A stretch of 5,783 nucleotides of DNA, taken from JBBSGD01 sp038254435 (GTDB lineage: Bacteria; Actinomycetota; CADDZG01; WHSQ01). Shown here piece after piece: positions 1-5,783 of the stretch. The stretch is taken from positions 1 through 5,783 of the forward strand of contig JBBSGD010000094.1 in assembly GCA_038254435.1 (NCBI GenBank), written 5' to 3'. Position 1 is the stretch's first letter, and the number at the start of each line of letters is the position of its first letter. Below the pieces are notes generated by a model. It had not been told where the DNA came from, searched no databases, and saw only the letters and a list, made by a program, of their open reading frames with translations. The position numbers were made by a program, and so were the translations under genes.

Positions 1-123
1 CATGTCGAGGTCCTGGCGAAGGCTGAACGCAAGATCGGCCGCCGCCTCGTCGTCTGCGCGCGCCGACGCCGCCTGAAACTCGGCTTCCAGACCGCCCAAG
101 ACCCTGTCCACACCGGAGTCCAT
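1..123 (-). CDS. Partial hypothetical protein, N-terminal 41 residues
   Basis: This is the 5' end of a minus-strand gene. It starts with ATG at 123-121 and stays open for 41 codons to the window edge, so the rest lies to the left. The start is supported by AGGGGG five bases upstream. The visible part (begins MDSGVDRVLGGLEAEF) is acidic, Ala-rich and probably helical, with an alternating heptad-like pattern ending AAADLAFSLRQDLDM. No domain can be named from this stub. It resembles, from memory only, N-termini of small actinobacterial proteins of unknown function that start with a similar acidic helix. The gene is divergent from the LysM gene at 303 and shares its 179-bp upstream region. Its function is unknown. 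Confidence 0.6.
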   Translation of the reverse strand, partial: MDSGVDRVLGGLEAEFQAASARADDEAAADLAFSLRQDLDM

Positions 124-203
124 CCCTACCCCCTGGGGCATTTCGCCGACCCTTCCAGATACTTGCACAAGACTCCTAATTCTGGCAAATTCGTTCTCCC
201 CAC

Positions 204-233
204 TTGACAGAGTACCGCAGCCGGTTGTACGTA
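204..233 (+). promoter_or_regulatory. Candidate sigma70-type promoter for the LysM operon
   Basis: A perfect -35 hexamer TTGACA (204-209) is followed after 18 bases by a weak -10, TACGTA (228-233), preceded by TG. Transcription would start near 240, about 60 bases before the ATG at 303. The -35 is the best match in this divergent spacer, but the -10 is poor, so the call is tentative. I found no convincing promoter for the minus-strand gene that begins at 123. Confidence 0.35.
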
Positions 234-238
234 TATGG

Positions 239-248
239 ATGTTAACAT
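239..248. promoter_or_regulatory. 10-bp perfect palindrome, possible operator
   Basis: ATGTTAACAT is a perfect 10-bp palindrome at or just after the predicted +1 of the LysM-operon promoter, in a locally AT-rich patch of a GC-rich window. Its position would suit a repressor site. It is not the actinobacterial SOS box and matches no operator I know. A chance palindrome remains possible. Confidence 0.2.
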
Positions 249-289
249 ACGCAGACAGAGGCTGATAGCCACTAACACGGCCATATGAG

Positions 290-294
290 AGGAG
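290..294 (+). promoter_or_regulatory. Ribosome binding site AGGAG of the LysM gene
   Basis: AGGAG lies 8 bases before the ATG at 303. This decides the start. The alternative in-frame ATG at 285 would overlap this site and has no Shine-Dalgarno of its own. Confidence 0.65.
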
Positions 295-302
295 CAGGCG
301 GC

Positions 303-1028
303 ATGAGCACATGGACGCTCGACCAAACGGAAACGTGGCTTCGTCAGGGAGCCCAGGCGATTCTCACGATTACGGTCCTTGTAGCTGCGCTTCAGGCCGT
401 CCGCATTAGGATCCGACGACCCATCCCCCGGCCCCACTTGACCGGGCCGTTCATTGCCAGGTTGCTCCCCGTCTTGACCTTCTCGACGTCCTTCGTCTCA
501 TCGGCCGGGGCAAAGGAGCGACTACGGGTTCCCCCCTCCCTCGTCGCTCATTCCAGCCCCGCACCGCCTTGGTCCGAGCCGAGCGGGTACACCCCTCCTC
601 GCCCGCTCGCTCGGGCCGGGGCTCCGTCAGTTCATCCGGCCATCCACCCCCAGCAGCGAGCGGGACGCGGCATGCTCGCGCTCTTTCCACGCGCAGCCCG
701 CCGCGGCGGCGCGTCGAACGGACTGCCCAAGCTGCTTCTCATCCCGCGCTCTTCTCACCTGCACGACGAAAGAGAAGCCTCCATGGCGCACCACCCGGCC
801 GGCAGCGCGCGGCACGGCATCGAGCAGCCGCGTTCGCTGGGAAGCCACGTGGTTCGCCGCGGAGAAACGCTCTGGGGAATAGCAGCAAGCGAGCTTGCAA
901 CCGATGACGAACGCCGCATAGCTCGCTATTGGCCACGCATCCATCACGCGAACCGCGCTGTGATCGGCTCGAACCCCAATCTCATTAGGCCGGGCCAAGT
1001 GCTCACCTTGCCGCGTGAGGCTTGGTGA
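303..1028 (+). CDS. Membrane-anchored LysM domain protein
   Basis: The 241-residue protein begins MSTWTLDQTE. Two hydrophobic segments lie near the N-terminus (about residues 15-33 and 48-70), followed by a long Pro/Ala/Arg-rich linker of low complexity (about 75-180). A single C-terminal LysM domain covers about 182-237: it has the RRGETLWGIA start, a central WPRIHHANR helix, and the SNPNLIRPGQVLTLP ending typical of the fold. LysM domains bind N-acetylglucosamine-containing glycans such as peptidoglycan, so the protein probably ties the membrane to the cell wall. That role is inferred; no catalytic domain is visible. The start at 303 is chosen for its AGGAG. It is first in a plus-strand run with the CpaB-like gene at 1128, 99 bases downstream. 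The linker is poorly constrained and its length could be affected by a frameshift I cannot see. Confidence 0.8.
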   Translation: MSTWTLDQTETWLRQGAQAILTITVLVAALQAVRIRIRRPIPRPHLTGPFIARLLPVLTFSTSFVSSAGAKERLRVPPSLVAHSSPAPPWSEPSGYTPPRPLARAGAPSVHPAIHPQQRAGRGMLALFPRAARRGGASNGLPKLLLIPRSSHLHDEREASMAHHPAGSARHGIEQPRSLGSHVVRRGETLWGIAASELATDDERRIARYWPRIHHANRAVIGSNPNLIRPGQVLTLPREAW

Positions 1029-1036
1029 CATGGATC

Positions 1037-1108
1037 TCCCGCAGGGTCGCCGCCCCGAACGGTTCTGGGAAGCGCGACCCACACCGGTTGTGCAGTGACC
1101 CTGCGGGA
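1037..1108 (+). ncRNA. Structured intercistronic RNA, candidate three-way junction
   Basis: The gap between the LysM stop and the next gene holds a perfect 12-bp inverted repeat: TCCCGCAGGGTC (1037-1048) and GACCCTGCGGGA (1097-1108). The 48 bases between can form two sub-hairpins. One is 1053-1069 (CCC, a mismatch, GAA, loop CGG, TTC, mismatch, GGG), which CGC/GCG pairing (1051-1053 with 1072-1074) could alternatively close. The other is 1080-1092 (CACA, loop CCGGT, TGTG). Together they give a three-way junction ending 7 bases before the AAGGAG of the CpaB-like gene. There is no T-tract, so it is not an intrinsic terminator. It may stabilise or separate mRNA segments, or control translation. 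It matches no riboswitch class I recognise. Confidence 0.45.
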
Positions 1109-1115
1109 AACACCC

Positions 1116-1121
1116 AAGGAG
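1116..1121 (+). promoter_or_regulatory. Ribosome binding site AAGGAG setting a TTG start
   Basis: AAGGAG is followed by 6 bases and then TTG at 1128. It marks TTG as the start of the CpaB-like gene rather than the upstream in-frame GTG at 1095, which lies in the 3' part of the structured element and has no Shine-Dalgarno. Confidence 0.7.
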
Positions 1122-1127
1122 CTCTCA

Positions 1128-1598
1128 TTGCCACGCCGAACTCGAAACCTGATTCTCGTTGCCGGCGTCATCCTAGTCGTGGGCGTCTACGCCGTGCTCG
1201 GAACGGGCCCGTCGAGACAGGTTGGAACGAAGGGTCCTCCGCTCACGTCTCCGCTCACGACCGCTCAAGAGCAATCTCCCTCATTCACGACCGGGCCCTC
1301 TGAACCGGAGACCGAGTCCGACACCCGCACCTACGCTCTTGCGCTTACGGACATCCCGGGCCTTTCTGGTCGCACTCCCGCCGGCAGTCACATCGACGTG
1401 TGGGTAACGTGGGACCGGCCGGTCACTCGGCGCCCGAAGGTGCAGCCCTTGCTGCGCGACGTGACGATCGAGCGGATAGTGACGCCGCTTTCCGAGGGGG
1501 ATTCACCCGACGTCCTGATACGCGTTCCGACAAAGCAACTCGTCCGCCTCGTTTACGGCGACAGATACGGCGCGCTCAACGCGGCGCTCGTTCCCTGA
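1128..1598 (+). CDS. CpaB/RcpC-like membrane protein
   Basis: The 156-residue protein starts at TTG (MPRRTRNLIL). A short basic N-terminus leads into one transmembrane helix (about residues 8-24), then a Ser/Thr/Pro-rich spacer (about 30-68). A C-terminal beta-rich domain (about 69-156) has the pattern of the RcpC/CpaB domain: a GRTPAGSHIDVWVT turn-strand (about 81-94), a PLLRDVTIERIV strand (about 108-118), and a final DVLIRVPTKQLVRLVYGDRYGALNAALVP segment. CpaB proteins are accessory parts of Flp/Tad pilus assembly or related envelope machinery. The protein is shorter than usual for CpaB (commonly 250-300 residues), and I see no clear SAF domain before the RcpC-like part. It follows the LysM gene and is likely in its operon. 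No other Tad genes are present in the window, so a pilus role is inference. Confidence 0.6.
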   Translation: MPRRTRNLILVAGVILVVGVYAVLGTGPSRQVGTKGPPLTSPLTTAQEQSPSFTTGPSEPETESDTRTYALALTDIPGLSGRTPAGSHIDVWVTWDRPVTRRPKVQPLLRDVTIERIVTPLSEGDSPDVLIRVPTKQLVRLVYGDRYGALNAALVP

Positions 1599-1643
1599 CG
1601 CATTTCATTGGACTAGCCGGTTTCGCCGCCTGATCCGTCTCCG

Positions 1644-2015
1644 ATGACCGATGATGTGGTGATGTCAAGGTTTGGCGGGCTACCCGACAGGAGACGCGGC
1701 ATCAGGGGCACCGATGCCCACGGTGCCGCCGTGTGGCTGTCCTTCAGCATCTCCAAGAAGCTCTACCGCTGCCCGGGATGCAGGCGCGAGCTTGCGATCG
1801 GCGCGGAGCACGCTCTCGTGCGCATTGTGCCGGGAGCCGGGGACTCCTACCATCAGCACTGGCACATGGCCTGCGCGCACGAGCTCCTCCTGCGTGAGCT
1901 GACCGACCTCGAGGCCGTGGCGGCCGACGCGCGCGGCTCGGGGGCACGCCCTTCCTTGAGCAAGGGAAACCGCCGGCGCGTGGCGTTGGAGCGTCGCACG
2001 CGAAGGGGCCGTTGA
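1644..2015 (+). CDS. Small zinc-ribbon-like protein of unknown function
   Basis: The 123-residue protein carries a CPGC knuckle (C43, C46) and, about 25 residues later, HQHWHMACAH (H70, H72, H74, C77, H79). This makes a plausible Zn-binding set of two Cys plus His/Cys. The core (about residues 28-92), from AVWLSFSISKKLYRCPGC to HELLLRELTDLEAV, resembles a short conserved actinobacterial family that I remember only as hypothetical or miscalled 'ATP/GTP-binding'; no nucleotide-binding motif is visible. The tail (about 97-123) is very basic and could contact nucleic acid. No clear Shine-Dalgarno precedes ATG 1644; ATG 1662 is an alternative start. It begins 45 bases after the CpaB-like gene and ends convergent to the 16S unit, whose terminator lies 79 bases downstream. 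Confidence 0.65.
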   Translation: MTDDVVMSRFGGLPDRRRGIRGTDAHGAAVWLSFSISKKLYRCPGCRRELAIGAEHALVRIVPGAGDSYHQHWHMACAHELLLRELTDLEAVAADARGSGARPSLSKGNRRRVALERRTRRGR

Positions 2016-2093
2016 CAGCTTCCCCCGCTACCCGGCGGCTCGAGCTCGTTGCCCGGGGCGGACATCAGCAAGCCGGCCAAACCCGACGAAGAA

Positions 2094-2124
2094 AAAGGAC
2101 GGCCCCCCGCGTGGGCCGTCCTTT
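2094..2124 (-). terminator. Intrinsic terminator of the 16S unit, probably bidirectional
   Basis: A 12-bp perfect stem (2094-2105 with 2113-2124, core AGGACGGCCC) has a 7-base loop. Read on the minus strand it is followed by CCTTTTTCTTC, a good U-tract, so it should end the 16S transcript. Read on the plus strand it is followed by only three Ts but could also stop the zinc-ribbon gene's message. There is room for no other rRNA gene before it. Confidence 0.8.
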
Positions 2125-2128
2125 CCAT

Positions 2129-2158
2129 GCTCGCTCATTCAGAGCTGAATAGTGTGCC
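2129..2158 (-). repeat. Trailer arm of the 16S precursor processing stem
   Basis: This 30-base segment is the inverted copy of 4055-4084 upstream of the 16S gene, matching at 27 of 30 positions (mismatches only at the 9th, 12th and 16th bases from the stem base). In the precursor RNA the two arms would pair around the whole 16S, as in known RNase III processing stems. The base of the stem lies 4 nt from the terminator stem. Between it and the 16S 3' end are about 72 bases with small hairpins, including GGTC-GTGA-GACC near 2166-2177 and a 2198-2229 hairpin. Confidence 0.8.
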
Positions 2159-2224
2159 CGGGCCGGTCGTGAGACCGCCGAAATCAGTGCTTCAACTAGG
2201 AGTCAAAGCTCCAATGTGGAGTTA

Positions 2225-3762
<1,538 letters not shown>

Positions 3763-3973
3763 GATTTGGATCTCCGACTAACCGCAAGCCTTCGCGAACG
3801 AAGACAGCGCGTCGGAGACTCAAAGTTTGAACCTCGGCGAACACTTGCGTATTGCAAAAGCAATAGAAAGCATTTGCCGGATTTATTCAGTGTTCTGGCC
3901 GGCTTCGAGCTTGTGCCGAAGCACTCCCTCTCGGCCTTCCAGAGTACGGCGTCAAAGTTGTCACGAGCTTGTC

Positions 3974-3990
3974 GCTCGCTCACTCTTTGA
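3974..3990 (-). repeat. Internal leader complement of boxA
   Basis: On the minus strand TCAAAGAGTGAGCGAGC can pair with GCTCGCTCTTTGA of the boxA/processing arm (4072-4084): 13 bp with a 4-base TGAG bulge. It offers a local alternative to the long-range leader-trailer pairing. The match could come from partial duplication of the element. Confidence 0.4.
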
Positions 3991-4054
3991 CGAGAGTCCA
4001 CTGATTTCCGATCCGCTCTTCGCCTCGTGTTGCTCGGCGGAGAGCTTCTCGGCA

Positions 4055-4084
4055 GGCACACTATTCAGTTCTCAAAGAGCGAGC
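4055..4084 (-). repeat. Leader arm of the 16S precursor processing stem
   Basis: This arm pairs with 2129-2158 across the 16S gene (27 of 30 bases). The 3' half, GAACTGAATAGTGTGCC, gives 14 uninterrupted pairs, and the outer GCTCGCTC gives 8. In mycobacteria and other actinobacteria a very similar GAACT-AATAGTGTG element in the rRNA leader carries boxA and the RNase III site. The sequence therefore fits a known pattern, but here its partner sits in a free-standing trailer rather than a 16S-23S spacer. Confidence 0.8.
4067..4080 (-). promoter_or_regulatory. boxA rRNA antitermination element
   Basis: GCTCTTTGAGAACT on the minus strand matches the bacterial rRNA boxA (TGCTCTTTGAAAACT in Bacillus-type, TGTTTGAGAACT in mycobacterial-type leaders). 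In RNA it would bind NusB/S10 and load the antitermination complex on RNA polymerase before the 16S is transcribed. It overlaps the processing arm. Confidence 0.7.
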
Positions 4085-4094
4085 TTCTCCGGGC

Positions 4095-4126
4095 AAAAAA
4101 AACCGCCGGTGAGAAACGCACCGGCG
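4095..4126 (-). terminator. Intrinsic terminator between tyrS and boxA
   Basis: On the minus strand CGCCGGTG, a 7-base loop and CACCGGCG form a perfect 8-bp GC-rich stem. GG and then eight Ts (complement of A8 at 4095-4102) follow. This is a textbook Rho-independent terminator for minus-strand transcripts. It could end tyrS mRNA 227 bases after the stop codon. However, it lies downstream of the best promoter for the 16S and only 10 bases before the processing arm, so it would also stop leader transcripts. Confidence 0.8.
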
Positions 4127-4268
4127 AGCCACCACACCTGAGCCTTGCAACTCCGGTTTCGTCTAAGCGGCTCCCGTTTGCTATCCTCACGCCCTCGACA
4201 GTTCCGCTTGAGGTTCCAGCGGCTGACCGAGGCGCCTGCCAACGTTCCTGTGCCCGAAGGGCCACGTC

Positions 4269-4299
4269 ATTGTAGCAGCCTTGCCTGCCCCGTGGTCAA
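4269..4299 (-). promoter_or_regulatory. Candidate sigma70-type promoter for the 16S leader
   Basis: On the minus strand TTGACC (4294-4299) is followed after 19 bases by TACAAT (4269-4274), both one base from consensus. Predicted start is near 4262. It lies 54 bases beyond the tyrS stop and is the best promoter-like pair between tyrS and the 16S gene. The spacer is 1-2 bases longer than ideal. It could drive the 16S, a short RNA ending at 4095, or both. Confidence 0.5.
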
Positions 4300-4352
4300 C
4301 CCCTGGATGCCGCTGTGATCTACAGGAGCGAAACCTGCACCGGCAAGCGGCT

Positions 4353-5567
4353 TCAGCTGAGGCGCACATACTTGCGCTTGCCCACCTGCAAGACGTGACC
4401 GGCCAGCTCATCAAGGGGCACATCCTCCAGGGTGACAGTGTCGCCGTTCACCTTGACACCGCCTTGGGAGATGAGCCGCCTCGCCTCGGAGCGGCTCGAA
4501 GCCAGCCCCAGCTCGGCGAGCACACGCGGGAGGTAGACGCGGTCCCCATCGACCGCGTCTGGGGGGATGCCCGCCTCCGCGATCTCGGCCGGCGCCCGAT
4601 GCTGCTTGAAGGTCCGATCGAAAGATCGTTCTGAGGCATCCGCCGCCTCCGCTCCGTGATAGAGCGCGACCACGTGCCGAGCTACCCTCCGTTTTGCCTC
4701 GCCCGCGGTGGGGCCTCCCGCGCGGGCTGCCTCGGAAATCTCGGAGATCTGCGCCTCGTCCAGCCACGCGGCGAGAGACGCGTACTGCTCTGTCAAGCGA
4801 TCTGGGATGCTCATCAGCTTGCCGAACATGTCCTGGGGCTCATCCCTGATGCCCACGAAGTTCCCGAGCGACTGCGACATCTTCTGCACCCCGTCGAGAC
4901 CGACGAGCAAAGGCGTCGTCATGGCTATCTGCGGGTCCTGCCCGTAGGCGCGCTGCAGATCACGCCCCACGAGGAGGTTGAACAGTTGGTCCGTGCCGCC
5001 GAGCTCCACATCGGATCGCACCGCCACCGAGTCGTAGGCCTGCAGCAACGGGTACATGAACTCGATGATGGAGATCGGACGCTTCTCGTCGTATCGCTTG
5101 GAAAAGTCGTCGCGCTCGAGCATTTGCGCGACCGTGTAGTTGGCGGTGAGCTCGAGCACATCGGAAAGATCCATGTCCTCGAGCCATTCGGAGTTGTAGC
5201 GGACTTCGAGGTTGTCTTTGGACAGGACGTCCATGAACATCGGCAGGCAGTGCGACGCGTAATCGCGCACCTGCTCCCTCGTCAACTGGGGCCTCGTCTG
5301 CGACTTGGCCGACGGGTCCCCGACGCGCGCCGTGAAATCGCCGACTATGAGAATCGCCGTGTGGCCCTCGTCCTGGAACTGCCGCAGCTTGCGCAGCACT
5401 ACCGCCCAGCCGAGCGTTACCGACCGGGCCGTGGGATCGAGGCCGAGCTTGATGCGCAGCGGATTGCCCTGCGCAAGCCGGGCGGCAAGCTCCTCGCCCG
5501 GCACTACGTGCTCGGCATTGACGATCAAACGCTGGTACGCGGGCAAAGAGGAGGCGGTGGAGGTCAT
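4353..5567 (-). CDS. tyrS: Tyrosine--tRNA ligase
   Basis: This cytosolic class Ic synthetase charges tRNA-Tyr with tyrosine using ATP. Its 404 residues match the long, TyrZ-like bacterial type (about 400-420). Seen in order: Rossmann-fold start IKLGLDPTA (39-47); the HIGH-equivalent site reading TLGW (51-54); GDFTARVGDPS (76-86); the tyrosine-pocket segment LLQAYDS...DVELGGTDQ (174-194); the KMSKS-equivalent reading KMSQS (229-233); and a C-terminal S4 RNA-binding domain (about 343-404, LASSRSEARRLISQGGVKVNG). Both catalytic signatures thus depart from consensus, while everything else is intact. ATG 5567 is the first ATG after an in-frame TAG 15 bases upstream; no Shine-Dalgarno is obvious. 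tyrS beside an rRNA gene is a recurrent actinobacterial order, as I recall. It is divergent from the lipoprotein gene. Confidence 0.95.
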   Translation of the reverse strand: MTSTASSLPAYQRLIVNAEHVVPGEELAARLAQGNPLRIKLGLDPTARSVTLGWAVVLRKLRQFQDEGHTAILIVGDFTARVGDPSAKSQTRPQLTREQVRDYASHCLPMFMDVLSKDNLEVRYNSEWLEDMDLSDVLELTANYTVAQMLERDDFSKRYDEKRPISIIEFMYPLLQAYDSVAVRSDVELGGTDQLFNLLVGRDLQRAYGQDPQIAMTTPLLVGLDGVQKMSQSLGNFVGIRDEPQDMFGKLMSIPDRLTEQYASLAAWLDEAQISEISEAARAGGPTAGEAKRRVARHVVALYHGAEAADASERSFDRTFKQHRAPAEIAEAGIPPDAVDGDRVYLPRVLAELGLASSRSEARRLISQGGVKVNGDTVTLEDVPLDELAGHVLQVGKRKYVRLS

Positions 5568-5576
5568 GACTTGGGG

Positions 5577-5582
5577 ATGCTA
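5577..5582 (-). promoter_or_regulatory. Candidate -10 of tyrS, near-leaderless
   Basis: TAGCAT on the minus strand fits the actinobacterial TANNNT -10 and lies 9 bases before the tyrS ATG. Transcription would start within about three bases of the ATG, in keeping with the missing Shine-Dalgarno. No -35 at the right distance is recognisable. Confidence 0.35.
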
Positions 5583-5652
5583 CCCCTGATGTCACAGGCC
5601 GCCCCGCCCCCCGCTGTCTACGGCTTTTCCTCGCAAATTGCCGCGTGGCGGC

Positions 5653-5658
5653 TAGAAT
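5653..5658 (+). promoter_or_regulatory. Candidate -10 of the lipoprotein gene, leaderless
   Basis: TAGAAT lies 8 bases before ATG 5667, placing the transcription start at or within two bases of the start codon. There is no Shine-Dalgarno before either candidate ATG. No clear -35 is seen. Confidence 0.35.
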
Positions 5659-5666
5659 GATGGTTC

Positions 5667-5783
5667 ATGTCCCCTTCTCCAAAGAACCCCATGCGCGCCG
5701 TCGCCGTTGCACTCGTGATGGCACTGTCCGCATCCGCGTGCGGGGTGGTTCACGACCTGGCCAACCTTCCGAAGCTGAAGCAC
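5667..5783 (+). CDS. Putative lipoprotein, N-terminal 39 residues
   Basis: The reading frame is open from ATG 5667 to the window edge (39 codons), just after an in-frame TGA at 5658. The N-terminus MSPSPKNPMR leads into a short hydrophobic stretch AVAVALVMALSASAC, with Cys at residue 25. This is a signal peptide ending in a lipobox-like ASAC, in which -3 is Ala rather than the usual Leu/Val. The product is probably exported and lipid-modified on Cys25. A start at ATG 5691 would give a shorter signal peptide with one Arg. The rest lies outside the window, so function is unknown. It is divergent from tyrS across about 100 bases. Confidence 0.6.
   Translation, partial: MSPSPKNPMRAVAVALVMALSASACGVVHDLANLPKLKH

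Larger units (their letters stand above)
3763..4262 (-). other. 16S leader region (about 500 nt), non-coding
   Basis: This stretch between the candidate promoter and the mature 16S 5' end holds no gene. From upstream to downstream it contains an intrinsic terminator (4095-4126), boxA and the 5' processing arm (4055-4084), and a second copy of the boxA complement (3974-3990). Nearer the 16S are a nested hairpin closed by GAACACT/AGTGTTC (3839-3845 with 3889-3895) around ATTGC-AAAA-GCAAT (3851-3864), an 8-bp stem TCTCCGAC/GTCGGAGA (3771-3778 with 3811-3818), and a small GAGAT/ATCTC hairpin at the 16S 5' boundary (3761-3774). No tRNA-like fold was found. The mapped 5' end depends on the promoter being right. 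Confidence 0.55.

Noticed and set aside
126..437. Minus-strand frame over the divergent promoter region
   Set aside because: It overlaps the start of the better-supported LysM gene, and its end meets the ribosome site of the gene starting at 123.
569..907. Plus-strand frame inside the LysM gene
   Set aside because: It is an overlapping frame caused by the GC-rich linker. The LysM frame ends in a recognisable domain; this one does not.
627..1082. Minus-strand open frame opposite the LysM gene
   Set aside because: It covers the LysM coding region, has an Arg-rich low-complexity translation and no supporting start signal.
1095..1127. GTG 1095 as the start of the CpaB-like gene
   Set aside because: It has no Shine-Dalgarno and lies in the right part of the inverted repeat. 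TTG 1128 has AAGGAG at ideal spacing.
4095..4262. 6S RNA, SRP RNA or a known riboswitch upstream of the terminator
   Set aside because: It lacks the long self-complementary rod of 6S, the conserved SRP GGAAG/AGCAGC apical motif, and the cores of the common riboswitch classes.
4300..4352. Possible tRNA T-arm (AGG-TTTCGCT-CCT) just after tyrS
   Set aside because: The loop does not match TTCRANN, and no acceptor, D or anticodon arms can be built around it.
4656..5660. Long plus-strand open frame (334 codons) opposite tyrS
   Set aside because: It is the antisense of a clear, motif-bearing tyrS. Such shadow frames are common at high GC, and its translation has no recognisable domain.

Overview
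The window looks like a chromosomal stretch from a high-GC, probably deep-branching actinobacterium. This rests on the 16S sequence and its flanks (an actinobacterial-style boxA/processing element ending in GAATAGTGTG, and a 3' end CCTCCTTTCTAAGGAG), on tyrS lying just upstream of the rRNA gene, on LysM and zinc-ribbon proteins of actinobacterial type, and on GC-biased codon use. I cannot place it to class by eye.

Layout. Positions 1-123 hold the 5' end of a minus-strand gene of unknown function that runs off the left edge. A divergent promoter region (124-302) leads to a plus-strand run of three genes: a membrane-anchored LysM protein (303-1028), a CpaB/RcpC-like membrane protein with a TTG start (1128-1598), and a small zinc-ribbon-like protein (1644-2015). 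The gap between the first two folds on paper into a three-way-junction RNA closed by a perfect 12-bp stem. Convergent to these genes is a complete 16S rRNA gene on the minus strand (about 2231-3762) with a long leader. Upstream of it, also on the minus strand, is a complete tyrosyl-tRNA synthetase gene (4353-5567). A lipoprotein gene starts divergently at 5667 and runs off the right edge.

The main point of interest is the rRNA unit. The 16S gene has no 23S, 5S or tRNA after it. Its transcript has a leader with boxA, an RNase III-type processing stem formed by leader and trailer (27 of 30 pairs, arms 4055-4084 and 2129-2158), and a strong intrinsic terminator whose stem ends 4 nt beyond the base of that processing stem. 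It is therefore a self-contained, unlinked 16S transcription unit. Upstream, the only good promoter I see (TTGACC-19-TACAAT, 4269-4299) is separated from boxA by another strong terminator (hairpin plus T8, 4095-4126). This terminator may end tyrS transcription, define a short leader RNA, or attenuate the rRNA.

The TyrRS is full length with a C-terminal S4 domain, but its HIGH motif reads TLGW and its KMSKS motif reads KMSQS. tyrS and the lipoprotein gene share a roughly 100-bp divergent intergenic region in which both may be transcribed as leaderless or near-leaderless mRNAs.
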